Shown: in pieces, positions 1-9,231 of the stretch
Layout: each line of letters begins with the position of its first letter
Position numbering within the stretch: position 1 is the first letter of the stretch
Assembly (NCBI GenBank): GCA_965243805.1
Contig: OZ251577.1
Coordinates: 3,100,001-3,164,000 of the forward strand
DNA length: 64,000 nt
Source: CATQHQ01 sp965243805
Lineage (GTDB): Bacteria > Gemmatimonadota > Gemmatimonadetes > Longimicrobiales > Gaopeijiaceae
Direction of reading: 5' to 3'
Notes under the pieces: generated by a model
The model's database searches: none
Seen by the model: only the letters and a program-made list of their open reading frames with translations
Told to the model about the DNA's origin: nothing
Program-made: the position numbers and the translations under genes

Positions 1-403
1 TCACCTGCCCAACGCGGTAGGTGCTGGTGAACGGGGTGTCGTCGCGCTCCACCTGCAGGAAGCAGTCGTGGGACTGGAAGCGGAGCGACCGGTTGCGCAG
101 AAGGGCGCCCGGCAACAGCCCGGCTTCGCACAGAACCTGGAAGCCGTTGCAGATCCCCACCACCGGTCCGCCCTCCGCGGCGAACTTCGCCACCGCCTCC
201 ATGACCGGGCTGAAGCGCGCGACCGCGCCGGGCCGCAAATAGTCCCCATGAGCGAAGCCGCCAGGCACGATCACCGCCTCGGCATCGCCCAAGCTCTGCT
301 CCCGGTGCCAGACGTACCGGGGCTCCCCGCCGGCCAGCTCCACCGAACGGAAGCAGTCCTGGTCGCAGTTGGACCCCGGAAAGGTGAGAACGGCGACCCT
401 CAC
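1..403 (-). CDS. purQ: Phosphoribosylformylglycinamidine synthase subunit PurQ (partial, C-terminus outside window)
   Basis: Glutamine amidotransferase subunit of FGAM synthase (PurS/PurQ/PurL type), which supplies ammonia in the fourth step of purine synthesis. The visible 134 codons start with GTG at 403 (VRVAVLTFPGSNCDQD, typical of PurQ). They include the oxyanion-strand motif VPGGFAHGDYLR and the nucleophile elbow GICNGFQ with the catalytic cysteine. The glutamine-site His/Glu lie beyond the window edge. The start overlaps the purS stop by four bases (GTGA), so translation is probably coupled. PurL is not in the window. Confidence 0.95.
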   Translation of the reverse strand, partial: MRVAVLTFPGSNCDQDCFRSVELAGGEPRYVWHREQSLGDAEAVIVPGGFAHGDYLRPGAVARFSPVMEAVAKFAAEGGPVVGICNGFQVLCEAGLLPGALLRNRSLRFQSHDCFLQVERDDTPFTSTYRVGQV

Positions 404-732
404 GGGCTCGGCTCCCCGACCGGCACGCCGGCGCTCCCAGAGCTCTCCGCCGGCACGCTGGTGCTCCCAGGCTCCCCAACCGGCACGCTGGCGCTCACCC
501 GAAAGTCCTCCGTCACGGGGTTGGCCAGGAGCTTCCGGCACATCTCCCGTGCGCTGGCGGCGGCGGCTTCGGCCGAGTCGGCGTCCACGTCCAGGTGGAT
601 TGCCTTGCCGACCCGCACGTCGGCCACCGAATCCCAACCCAGCGACGACAGGGCGTGGTGGACCGCCTTCCCCTGGGGGTCCAGCAGGCCGGGACGGGGG
701 ACGACCAGCACTTCGACTCTGAATCGGCTCAA
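400..732 (-). CDS. purS: Phosphoribosylformylglycinamidine synthase subunit PurS
   Basis: Small scaffold subunit that joins PurQ and PurL in FGAM synthase. The 110-residue product begins LSRFRVEVLVVPRPGLLDPQ and carries the family pattern VRVGKAIHLDVD, followed by a helix with CRKLLANPVTEDF. The start chosen is TTG at 732 because it overlaps the pssA stop as TTGA, the same geometry used by the neighbouring genes. The family is usually about 80-85 residues. The extra C-terminal 25 or so residues are a Pro/Gly/Ser tail built from three imperfect 30-bp tandem copies and probably have no enzymatic role. Confidence 0.9.
   Translation of the reverse strand: MSRFRVEVLVVPRPGLLDPQGKAVHHALSSLGWDSVADVRVGKAIHLDVDADSAEAAAASAREMCRKLLANPVTEDFRVSASVPVGEPGSTSVPAESSGSAGVPVGEPSP
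405..500. repeat. Three imperfect ~30-bp tandem copies in the purS 3' end
   Basis: The unit gctccc(c/a)accggcacgc recurs three times with small changes and encodes the repeated VPVGEP/VPAESS-like tail of PurS. It is one of many short tandem duplications at gene boundaries in this window. Confidence 0.75.
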
Positions 733-1616
733 CGGATGCGCTCCTTCCAGCCTTGGGTTCCCGGCGAGAGGTCGTGGTAGTCCACCTCCCGGGGCTCCAG
801 GGCGTCGTCGCGGTCCTCCTCGTCCTCGTCCAGCAGGGGGTCCCGGTCCGGCAACCGTTCCAGCAGGCCCATGAAGGCCGACCTGCACAGCCCCCATGTG
901 GTGTACGCGACCAGGGAGGGGAAGAACCAGTAGCGGGGGAACGAGATCGCCAGCAGCGCGCCGGCAGCCATCAGGGCGGTGGTCGCCAGCCCTCGTCGGC
1001 TTCGCAGGGCGATGCGCGGCACCTTGGCGTAGGGGATGTGGCTCAGCATGAGCACCGACATCAGCACCATGACGAGAACCATGATCCGGGGCCAGGGCGC
1101 CGTCCCCAGGTGCTGCTGGAAGAGGGCGGTTTGGGAAAAGGGGTAGTGGGTGGCCAGGATCATGGCGGCCGTGGGAGACGGCAGGCCGTGGAAGTGGCGC
1201 TTCGCCTCGCCGCCCTGCTCCATGTTGAAGCGAGCCAGCCGGACGACCACCGCGGTCACGTAGGCGAAGCCGACCACCCACCCCCACTCCGACTCCCGAA
1301 AGTACAGGGTGATCATGATCAGGGCCGGGGCGACGCCGAACGACACCGCGTCCACCAGCGAGTCCAGCTCCGCGCCGAACGCCGATCCCGTGCGCGTGAA
1401 GCGCGCGATCCGCCCGTCCAGCAAGTCCAGCGTCGCAGCGAAGACGATGAACCAACCGGCCCAGGCGAAGTCGCCCCGAGTTGCCGCCACCATGGCGTAG
1501 ACGCCGAAGAAGAGGTTCCCCAGGGTGAACGCCGACGGCACGATGATGACCCCGCGCTGCAACGTTTGCCGCGAACGCTGGGGTACGTTGCGAAGGCGAC
1601 GGGCGGCAGGCCTCAT
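729..1616 (-). CDS. pssA: CDP-diacylglycerol-serine O-phosphatidyltransferase
   Basis: Membrane enzyme that condenses CDP-diacylglycerol with serine to give phosphatidylserine. The 295-residue protein carries the CDP-alcohol phosphatidyltransferase signature, here split as ATLDLLDGRIAR...GAELDSLVDAVSFG (D-x2-DGR-x8-G-x3-D-x3-D), and about seven to eight hydrophobic segments. The start is ATG at 1616, overlapping the psd stop (ATGA). The acidic C-terminal tail (DEDEEDRDD) is cytoplasmic by expectation. It follows psd directly, so the two enzymes that make phosphatidylethanolamine are coupled, inside a purine operon. Confidence 0.93.
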   Translation of the reverse strand: MRPAARRLRNVPQRSRQTLQRGVIIVPSAFTLGNLFFGVYAMVAATRGDFAWAGWFIVFAATLDLLDGRIARFTRTGSAFGAELDSLVDAVSFGVAPALIMITLYFRESEWGWVVGFAYVTAVVVRLARFNMEQGGEAKRHFHGLPSPTAAMILATHYPFSQTALFQQHLGTAPWPRIMVLVMVLMSVLMLSHIPYAKVPRIALRSRRGLATTALMAAGALLAISFPRYWFFPSLVAYTTWGLCRSAFMGLLERLPDRDPLLDEDEEDRDDALEPREVDYHDLSPGTQGWKERIR

Positions 1617-2362
1617 CGAACGTTGCCCGAGACCGGGGGGTTGCCCGACGGGTTGCCCGAGACCGGGGGGACGCCCGACGGGACCCGGGCCACGGGAGAC
1701 TCGCCGCCCCGCACCACATCGCCGGGTGCCACCGCCACGGACCACTCGGGCGGCACGAAGAGCTCCACCCTGGAGCCGAAGCGGATCAGGCCGATACGGT
1801 CGCCCTTGGCCAGCGGATCGCCCTCCCTCGGGTACGTGACGATCCGGCGGGCGACGAGCCCGGCAATCTGGCGCACGAGAACGGGTCCCCAAGCGGTCGC
1901 GATTCCCAGCGAGGCCTGCTCGTTCTTGGCGCCGGCTTCAGGTCGCCAAGCGGCCAGGAACCGGCCGGGCCGACGGTCACGATGAGCGACGACGCCCCCG
2001 GCGGGCGCGCGCTGCACGTGCACGTCGAAGACGCTCAGGAAGATCGCGATGCGGGTGGCCGCGGCTCCCATGAAGGGTTCGTCCGTCACTGTGTCCACGC
2101 TGACCACCCTGCCGTCGGCGGGCGCCACCAGCACCTCGTCGTCGTCGGGGCCGCGGCGTTCCGGGTCCCGAAAGAACCACGCGCAGAAGAGAGCGGCCAG
2201 CCCGGCCACGACAGCGAGCGCAGCCGCCGTTGCCGTTTCGGCCCCGCTCCCGTCGGCCCCGCTCCCGTCGGCGCCGCGCACCGCCCACACCAGTGCCGCC
2301 ACCGCCGCGACTCCGCACGGCGCGATGAACGGCCACCCCTCCTTGGCGACGGGCGCCCTCAC
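1613..2362 (-). CDS. psd: Phosphatidylserine decarboxylase proenzyme (short type)
   Basis: Decarboxylates phosphatidylserine to phosphatidylethanolamine using a pyruvoyl group made by self-cleavage. The 249-residue protein has two N-terminal hydrophobic segments, APADGRVVSVD, the FLSVFDVHVQRAP block and the cleavage site RFGSRVE (G196-S197), as in the short family. Starts with GTG at 2362 overlapping the purC stop (GTGA). Two low-complexity additions come from short tandem duplications: GADGSGADGSG near residue 31, and a C-terminal tail made of two 30-bp copies (about 1623-1682) encoding PPVSGNPSGN-like sequence. Confidence 0.93.
   Translation of the reverse strand: MRAPVAKEGWPFIAPCGVAAVAALVWAVRGADGSGADGSGAETATAAALAVVAGLAALFCAWFFRDPERRGPDDDEVLVAPADGRVVSVDTVTDEPFMGAAATRIAIFLSVFDVHVQRAPAGGVVAHRDRRPGRFLAAWRPEAGAKNEQASLGIATAWGPVLVRQIAGLVARRIVTYPREGDPLAKGDRIGLIRFGSRVELFVPPEWSVAVAPGDVVRGGESPVARVPSGVPPVSGNPSGNPPVSGNVR
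1623..1682. repeat. Two 30-bp tandem copies at the psd 3' end
   Basis: Two adjacent 30-bp units beginning ttgcccgagaccgggggg differ at a few bases and encode a duplicated 10-residue tail on Psd. They lie next to the pssA start at 1616. Confidence 0.85.
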
Positions 2363-3309
2363 GCGGCGGCCTCCAATCCCGGGAACCGAGGCGGGTCGTA
2401 CTCATCCGGTGCCACGCCCACCAGCCTCCGGAAGAGTTCCCGGTACCGCTCCGCCGTCGCCTCCGCCACGCCGGCCGGCAAAGACGGCGCGCCCGGCCCG
2501 CCCTCCCACCCCGGCTGTGCGGCCAGCCAGTCCCGCACCGGCTGCTTGTCCAGCGACGGCTGGGGCCCGCCCGGCGCGTACTGCTCGGCAAGCCAATAGC
2601 GAGACGAGTCGGGGGTGAGTGCCTCGTCGATGAGAAGGAGACGGCCCTCCCCGTCGAAGCCGAACTCGAACTTGGTGTCGGCCAGGATCAGCCCGGCGTC
2701 GGCCGCCACGGCCCGCCCGCGCTCGTAGAGGTCCATGGAGTGCTCCTTCATCCGTCGGGCGGCCTCTGCGCCCACCAAGCGGGCCATCTGCTCCAGGGTG
2801 ATGTTCTCGTCGTGCCCCTCCCGCGCCTTGGTCGCCGGCGAGAAGACGGGCGGCGCGAGAGGGCCGCTCTCCACCAGTCCCGACGGCAAGGGCTCGCCGG
2901 CCAGCGTTCCCGCTCGACGGTACTCCCTCCACGCCGAACCCGCCAACCGCCCCCTCACGACGCACTCCACCGGCGCCGGGCGCGTCCGCCGCACCAAGCT
3001 GGCCCGCCCCTCCCACAGCCTGCGCGAGCCCGCCAGCGCCGGCGCCGCGGCCTCGATCTCGTCGGCGCACACCGAGAGGAGGTGATGGGGCACATCCCGA
3101 AGACGACCCGCCATCCACCACGCGGAAAGCATCGTCAGGACCCGGCCCTTGCCGGGCACGGGACGGTCCAGGACCACGTCGAAGGCACTCGCCCGGTCGC
3201 TGGCCACCAGTAGCAGCCGGTCGCCCGGGACTTGGTACACCTCTCTGACCTTGCCCCGAGCCAGCAAGGGCAGGGGGAGCACGGCCGACTCGGAGGCCGC
3301 GCCGGTCAC
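2359..3309 (-). CDS. purC: Phosphoribosylaminoimidazole-succinocarboxamide synthase
   Basis: SAICAR synthetase, the ATP-dependent joining of CAIR and aspartate in purine synthesis. The 316-residue protein shows LLARGKVREVYQVPGD at the start, SDRASAFDVVL, ECVVRGRLAGSAWREY, the signature region KAREGHDENIT and LILADTKFEFG, then LIDEALTPDSSRYW. This matches the longer Saicar_synt type that includes yeast Ade1-like enzymes. Starts with GTG at 3309, overlapping the purB stop by four bases. No abnormality seen. Confidence 0.95.
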   Translation of the reverse strand: MTGAASESAVLPLPLLARGKVREVYQVPGDRLLLVASDRASAFDVVLDRPVPGKGRVLTMLSAWWMAGRLRDVPHHLLSVCADEIEAAAPALAGSRRLWEGRASLVRRTRPAPVECVVRGRLAGSAWREYRRAGTLAGEPLPSGLVESGPLAPPVFSPATKAREGHDENITLEQMARLVGAEAARRMKEHSMDLYERGRAVAADAGLILADTKFEFGFDGEGRLLLIDEALTPDSSRYWLAEQYAPGGPQPSLDKQPVRDWLAAQPGWEGGPGAPSLPAGVAEATAERYRELFRRLVGVAPDEYDPPRFPGLEAAA

Positions 3310-4768
3310 ACCCTCACCTCGCCGCTAGCGGCTGCCCGCTCCCCGCGCTCCCCCCAGCGAGCCAGCGCCGGCGCCACATGCTCCACCAGGAAGGCGTCCA
3401 CCTGCTCCGGCGCGCGGCCCACCAGTCCCTCCGGGCGAGCCAGCGCTTCCAGCTGGTCCAGCGTGAACGGAATCGCGTCGTCGTCGGCGATGCGCGCAAA
3501 AAGGCCGTCCCCGCCCACCGTGGCGCCCTCGGTCCTCTCTCGGGCGGCGGCCAAGGCGTGGAGGCGGATCCGCTCGTGCAGCTCCTGCCGGTCGCCTCCC
3601 GCCGCAGACGCCTCCATCAGCACCGACTCCATCGCCATGTACGGCAGGTGCTCCGCCAAGTTGGCCGCCACCACCTCGGTGTTGACCCGGAGGCCCGAGG
3701 CCACGTTGCCGGCCAGGAGCAGCGCCGCATCGACGGCCATGTAGGCGTCGGGAACCGCCAGCCGCTTCGCCGCCGAGTCGTCCAGCGTCCTTTCCAGCCA
3801 TTGCGTTGCTGCCGTCTGGGCAGGACTCGCCGAGAGGGCGATCACGTGTCGGGCCAGCGCGCAGATCCGCTCCGAGCGCATGGGGTTGCGCTTGTAGGGC
3901 ATCGCCGACGAGCCGACCTGACGCTCCTCGAAGGGCTCCTCCACTTCCCGCAAGTGGGCCAGCAGGCGCACGTCGTGAGCCGCCTTTGACGCCGAAGCCG
4001 CCACGCCGGCCAAGCACGACAAGAACGCATGGTCCACCTTGCGGGGGTAGGTCTGTCCGGTGACCGGATAGCAGGCGTCGAAGCCCATCCGGCGGCAAAC
4101 GGCCCTCTCCAGTTGCTCCACCTTGGCGTGGTCGCCGTCGAAGAGCTGAAGGAACGACGCCTGCGTGCCGGTGGTGCCCCGAACGCCGCGCAGCTTCAGC
4201 GCGCCCAGCCGGTGCTCGATCTCCTCCAAGTCCAGGAGGAAGTCCTGCATCCAGAGGGTGGCGCGCTTGCCCACGGTAGTCGGCTGGGCCGGCTGAAAGT
4301 GGGTGTACGCGAGAGCGGGAAGGTCCCGGTGGTCGGCGGCGAACCGCGCCAGCGCGGCCACGGCGGCCACCACCCGATCCCGCACCAGCGTCATCGCCTC
4401 CCGGTGCTGGATCAGGTCCGTGTTGTCGCCCACGAAGGCGCTGGTGGCGCCCAGGTGCAGGATGCCCCGGGCGGCGGGCGCCACGTCGCCGAAGAGGTGG
4501 ACGTGCGCCATCACGTCGTGGCGGAAGAGGCGCTCGTACTCGGCGGCACGGTCCAGGTCGATCTCGTCCAGGCGGTCGCGCATCTGCCGGACGGCTTCGT
4601 CGGGGATCGGCAACCCCATCTCCCGCTGGGACTCGGCCAGCGCTAGCCAAAGGCGTCGCCAAGTCCCGAACCGGAAGCCCGGGGAAAAGATTCGCTCCAT
4701 CTCCCCGGATACGTAGCGGGCTGCTAAGGGATGGGCGTAGCGACTGCCGGCGGCCTCCCCCGATGTGC

Positions 4769-4790
<22 letters not shown>
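3306..4790 (-). CDS. purB: Adenylosuccinate lyase
   Basis: Catalyses two fumarate eliminations in purine synthesis (SAICAR to AICAR, adenylosuccinate to AMP). The 494-residue protein contains HLGATSAFVGDNTD, YTHFQPAQPTTVGKR (general acid/base histidine region) and the superfamily signature GSSAMPYKRNPMRSE with the mobile-loop catalytic serine. Starts with ATG at 4790. Its first codons overlap by 22 bases the end of the protease frame upstream. It leads the purB-purC-psd-pssA-purS-purQ overlap chain. Confidence 0.95.
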
Positions 4791-5662
<872 letters not shown>

Positions 5663-6960
5663 TCGCCGATCATCAGGTCCGCCGCAGTGCCCAACGGCGC
5701 TGTGGGCAGAACGGCCGACGACGCGCCCGTGCTTGCGCTCCCGTCCGTGTCCAGCAGGAGGACCGCCACATCCGTGACCGGGTCCGATCCGGCCAAGCGG
5801 GCGGGGAAGTCGCGCCCGTCGGGCAAGGTGACCAGGATCTCGCTGGCGTTCTCCACCACGTGGTGGTTGGTGACGACGACGCCCTCAGGATCGACCACGA
5901 AGCCGGAGCCCAGCCCCTGGCTCTCCCGGAACGGCAGAAAGTAGTCGTCGAAGAAGCTGCGCCTGCGCACGCGCTCCCGGCGTCGAACGGAGATCGACAC
6001 GACCGCCGGCGCCACGGTGCGCGCCGCCCGAACGATGGCCGTGGAGCGGCCTCGGTCCAGCTCCTCCGCGTCCCGGACTTGGCCCACGGCGGAGGCCAGC
6101 AACGACGAGTGAACGACGGGCGCGTCGGCGTCCCCTGGACCGCACGCGGTGGCTGCCGTCGAAACCACGGCGGCCGCCAGCACGGCGGCAGCGACCCGGG
6201 CGGCTCCCCGGCTGTAGCCCACCCTCGTCAGGAAGAGGCCCTGGGGAGGGGCCGGCGGCGACGTGATCACCGCCGGGTCCTCGCTCAGCAGACGCTCCAT
6301 GTCGCCTTCGCCGCGACGACCGGTTGCGATCTCGACCATCGTTCCCACCAAGTAGCGCACCATTCGGTGCAGGAACCGGTTCGCCGACACGTGGAACACG
6401 AAGCCCAGATCGCCCCACTGGCGCCACCTCGCGTCGAACACCCGGCAAAGGTGTCCCCTGTGGGGCTGGCCCGTCTTGGCGAACGCCCGAAAGGAGCGCT
6501 CTCCCGGCAAGCGCGCGGCTGCTCGACCGGCGGTGCCCACATCCAGCGCTCGGCAGAGCGGCCAGCACCAGCGCCGGTGAAAGGGCGACGCACTCTCGGG
6601 GACGGTGCCGACCCGATACTCGTACTGCCGGCTCGTCGCCTCGGCTCGGGGGTTGAAGGCCGGACGGACGGCTTCGGCCTCCTGCACCCACACCGACTCG
6701 GGCAAGAGCGCGTTGAGGGATCGGACCAGCGCCCCGGCCTCCCACGACGCGGGCACAGTGACGGCCGCCACCTGACCGCGAGCGTGGACTCCCGTGTCGG
6801 TGCGCCCCGCACCGACGACCTGTCTGCGCTCGCCCACCAGTCGCCGGACCGCCTGCTCCAATGCTCCCTGCACGGTGGGCTGACCGGGTTGAAGCTGCCA
6901 CCCGCGAAAAGCGGCGCCGTCGTAGTGGAGCGTGAGCTTGTAGCGGGTCTCGCCGTCGCT

Positions 6961-7015
6961 CATCCGACCTCGCCGTCGCTCATCCGGTCGTCCCGTCGCT
7001 CATCCGGTCGTCCAT
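6961..7015 (-). repeat. 20-bp tandem repeat copying the truA start codon
   Basis: On the minus strand the unit ATGAGCGACGGsRRSRHCGG occurs at 7003, 6983 and 6963 with an exact 20-bp period. The last copy is the truA start. The copies at 7003 and 6983 each encode a 7-residue frame (MSDG...G) whose TGA overlaps the next ATG as ATGA. A further ATG at 7015 shares the frame of the 7003 copy. Confidence 0.9.
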
Positions 7016-7074
7016 GAGAGGAGTTGAGCACTCTGCCGCCTGCTGTCCGCGCTCCGAATCTACTAGCTTGCGCC

Positions 7075-7119
7075 ATGTCGGGGAGAGCTATGTCGGGAGA
7101 GCCATGTCGGGGAGAGTAG
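7075..7119 (+). repeat. Tandem copies of the trpD start region
   Basis: The unit atgtcgg(g)gagag occurs at 7075, 7090 and 7104, and a partial copy follows. The first two ATGs share a frame that stops at 7119, out of frame with trpD and overlapping its first codons. No tryptophan codons occur in it, so it is not an obvious attenuator leader. Confidence 0.8.
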
Positions 7120-8222
7120 CCTGCGCAGTGCCGGGGAGAGGAAGCCCAGCCGCGTCCGCCGTCGGCGGCACGCTTGCGCGTCACCTTGCGCGGGTGGCGG
7201 ACGGCCGGGACCTCTCCCAGGCCGAGTCCGCAGAGGCGTTTCGCCGCATCGTGTCCGGCGAGGCGTCGCCGATTCGCACCGGTGCGCTGCTGGCGGCGAT
7301 CCGCGCCAAGGGTGCTGCGGCGTCGGAAGTGGCCGGAGGCGTGGAGGCGCTGCGAGAGGCGATGGTGCCGCTGCCGCTCCCGAACCCCGACGACTTGGTG
7401 GACACCTGCGGCACCGGCGGCGGAGTCGCCTCCACCTTCAACATCTCCACGGCGGCCGCCCTGGTGGCGACCGGTGGCGGCGTACGCGTGGCCAAGCACG
7501 GCAACCGTTCCTTCACCTCCAAGTGCGGCAGCGCCGATGTGCTGGAGGCGCTGGGCGTGGTGGTGGAGCTTCCCCCCGAATCCCTGGCGGAGGTGCTCGC
7601 CGAGACTGGGATCGCGTTCATGTTCGCCCCCCTCTTCCACCCGGCGATGCGCCATGTCGCGCCCGTTCGTCGCGAGCTGGGGATCACCACGATCATGAAC
7701 CTGCTGGGTCCGCTGGCGAACCCGGCCGGAGTGCGGCGGCAGGTGGTGGGGACCGCCGACCCCGCCTACGTGAGCTTGGTCGCTCGTGCTCTGGCTGAAC
7801 TGGGCCCCGAGCGCGCCCTGGTCGTGCATGGCGCACCGGGAATCGACGAAATCAGCCCCTGCGGCCCCACTCGCGTCGCCGAGCTGTCTGGAGGGCGCCT
7901 GTCGGAGTACGAGCTGACGCCGGACGACCTGGGGATGAGTGCGGTGCCCGTTGAAGCCCTCAAGGGTGGGACGCCGACCCAAAACGCCGACATGGTGCGA
8001 GCCGTGGTGACGGGTCGGGAGCGGGGAGCGCCCCGCTCGGCAGTGCTGGCGAACGCGGCAGCCGCGTTCTACGTGGCCGGAAGGGCCGACACTTTGCGCG
8101 AAGGAGTCCGGGCCGCCGCCCGGTCAATCGACTCGGGCGCGGCGGGAGCCGTGATCGACAAGCTGGCAGCCGCGACCCAACGACTGGCAACCGCGACCCA
8201 AGCGAGCCTGTCGGCGACTTAG
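7104..8222 (+). CDS. trpD: Anthranilate phosphoribosyltransferase
   Basis: Transfers phosphoribose from PRPP to anthranilate in tryptophan synthesis. Motifs: VDTCGTGGGVASTFNIST (PRPP loop), KHGNRSFTSKCGSADVLEALG, FAPLFHPAMRHVAPVRRELG and TIMNLLGPLANP. From ATG 7104 the product is 372 residues. The frame is open further upstream to 7014, but that part has no family similarity. Homologues begin near the helix GTLARHLARVADG. The last residues (AAATQRLATATQASLSAT) come from a short tandem duplication running past the stop. It is divergent from truA and separated from the other trp genes by lexA. Confidence 0.93.
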   Translation: MSGRVACAVPGRGSPAASAVGGTLARHLARVADGRDLSQAESAEAFRRIVSGEASPIRTGALLAAIRAKGAAASEVAGGVEALREAMVPLPLPNPDDLVDTCGTGGGVASTFNISTAAALVATGGGVRVAKHGNRSFTSKCGSADVLEALGVVVELPPESLAEVLAETGIAFMFAPLFHPAMRHVAPVRRELGITTIMNLLGPLANPAGVRRQVVGTADPAYVSLVARALAELGPERALVVHGAPGIDEISPCGPTRVAELSGGRLSEYELTPDDLGMSAVPVEALKGGTPTQNADMVRAVVTGRERGAPRSAVLANAAAAFYVAGRADTLREGVRAAARSIDSGAAGAVIDKLAAATQRLATATQASLSAT

Positions 8223-8255
8223 CAAAGCCTGCCGGCGACTCGGCAAGCCTGCCGG
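8160..8255. repeat. Short tandem duplications across the trpD 3' end
   Basis: The unit gcaaccgcgacccaa and the unit aagcctgccggcgact each occur twice in succession, the second pair straddling the trpD stop at 8222. They fill most of the gap to the small gene ending at 8256. Confidence 0.7.
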
Positions 8256-8447
8256 TCAGTGAACCGTGTCTCGACGCCCCGCCGTCGCAGCCACGAAGTC
8301 GCCCCGAGGGTACGGCCGCACCTTGAGGGTCCGCACCAGGACCCTCGTGCCCGGCCGCCGCAGGCGCGTCTCGGCCTGGTTGCGGCCCGCGATCACGAGC
8401 TTGGTGCGCTCCCGATTCGCGTGCCCCACCACGAACATCGTCTTCAT
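8256..8447 (-). CDS. Small basic protein of unknown function, downstream of lexA
   Basis: 63 residues starting MKTMFVVGHANRERTKLVIA. I do not recognise a family. It is rich in Arg/Lys/Val with no membrane segment, so a small soluble, perhaps nucleic-acid-binding protein is possible, but this is inference. What supports it as a gene is one of the best ribosome-binding sites in the window: AAGGAGG eight bases before ATG 8447. It lies 51 bases behind the lexA stop on the same strand, so it may share the lexA transcript and SOS control. Confidence 0.6.
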   Translation of the reverse strand: MKTMFVVGHANRERTKLVIAGRNQAETRLRRPGTRVLVRTLKVRPYPRGDFVAATAGRRDTVH

Positions 8448-8498
8448 CGTCCGCCTCCTTTTCTCCCGCTTCGTCGTCCTAGACCCTGGCCCTAGACC

Positions 8499-9125
8499 CT
8501 AGAAGCGGCGGATCAGTCCTACCACTACCCCCTGCACCCGCACCGTGTTCCCTGGCACCACGAGGGCGTCCATGCTGGGGTTCGCCGGTTGCAGCCGAAT
8601 CCGCCCGCCCGCCTCCCGGTAGAGCTTCTTCACCGTGGCGGCGTGCTCGTCCACCAGCGCGACCACCGTCTCCCCGTCCTGGGCCGTTTCCTGCTCGGCG
8701 ACCACGATGCAGTCGCCGTCGCGGATCTGCTCGTCGATCATCGACTGGCCCGACACCCGCAGGACGAAGTGCTGTCGCCCCGACCGAACCAGCTCCGTCG
8801 GCACCGTCACCGTCTCGTCGTCCTGAACCGCCTCGATCGGCTCCCCGGCGGCCACCGTACCCAGCAGGGGCAACAGGAGCGACGACTCGTGGTCTGGCAG
8901 GGCGATCGACGGCTCCTGATCGGGCAGGGCGATCGACCGGCTCTCCCCGAACGCCTTTCGGATGTAGCCCTTCCTCTCCAGATTGGAGACGTGCTCGTGG
9001 ACGGTGGCGAGGGAGGTGAAGCCGAACTCCCGGCAGATCTCCTGGTAGCTGGGCGAGTACTCGTTCTCCGCGACGAACTGCCGGAGGAAGTCCAGGATTT
9101 CCTTCTGTCGCTTGGTCAGGGGCAT
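8499..9125 (-). CDS. lexA: LexA repressor / SOS self-cleaving protease
   Basis: Represses SOS genes and cleaves itself when RecA-ssDNA filaments form. The 208-residue protein has an N-terminal winged helix-turn-helix (about 1-65, EFGFTSLATVHEHVSNLERKG), the Ala93-Gly94 cleavage site in GTVAAGEP, catalytic Ser128 in RVSGQSM and Lys166 in ATVKKLY. The linker contains a duplicated octapeptide (SIALPDQE/SIALPDHE, residues 64-80) made by a 24-bp tandem copy. GGGAGAG lies seven bases before ATG 9125. A strong promoter and a direct-repeat operator candidate lie upstream. Confidence 0.96.
   Translation of the reverse strand: MPLTKRQKEILDFLRQFVAENEYSPSYQEICREFGFTSLATVHEHVSNLERKGYIRKAFGESRSIALPDQEPSIALPDHESSLLLPLLGTVAAGEPIEAVQDDETVTVPTELVRSGRQHFVLRVSGQSMIDEQIRDGDCIVVAEQETAQDGETVVALVDEHAATVKKLYREAGGRIRLQPANPSMDALVVPGNTVRVQGVVVGLIRRF
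8884..8940. repeat. 24-27 bp tandem duplication in the LexA linker
   Basis: Two copies containing gggcagggcgatcgac encode the repeated IALPD(Q/H)E in the hinge between the LexA DNA-binding and protease domains. Confidence 0.75.
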
Positions 9126-9179
9126 TGTGCGCTCTCCCAGGTTGGTGGGGCGGATGCGGGCGGTCGCCGGAGGGGCGTA

Positions 9180-9217
9180 CCGAACACCTTCCGAAGTATA
9201 ACCGAATGCAGACCGAA
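9180..9217 (-). promoter_or_regulatory. Candidate LexA operator: four direct repeats at 11-bp spacing
   Basis: TTCGG (minus strand; CCGAA on plus) occurs at 9180-9184, 9191-9195, 9202-9206 and 9213-9217, exactly 11 bp apart. The repeats overlap the lexA -10 box, fill the spacer and extend past the likely transcription start. The pattern TTC-N8-TTC resembles the direct-repeat LexA box known from alphaproteobacteria (GTTC-N7-GTTC). The array also lies just before the trpCF start, so it could affect both genes. Confidence 0.6.
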
Positions 9218-9223
9218 GGTCAA
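9195..9223 (-). promoter_or_regulatory. Sigma-70-type promoter of lexA
   Basis: TTGACC (9223-9218) and TATACT (9200-9195) on the minus strand are separated by exactly 17 bases. Transcription would begin near 9188, giving a leader of about 60 bases before the lexA ATG. Confidence 0.8.
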
Positions 9224-9231
9224 CTTAAATC

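Noticed and set aside
68..2618. Long plus-strand open frames over purQ-purS-pssA-psd
   Set aside because: They are rich in Arg/Pro/Gly with no domain, opposite to genes with clear catalytic motifs, and cross several gene boundaries.
7014..7103. Tryptophan attenuator or leader peptide before trpD
   Set aside because: The short frame at 7075 has no tryptophan codons and no terminator/antiterminator hairpin pair was found.
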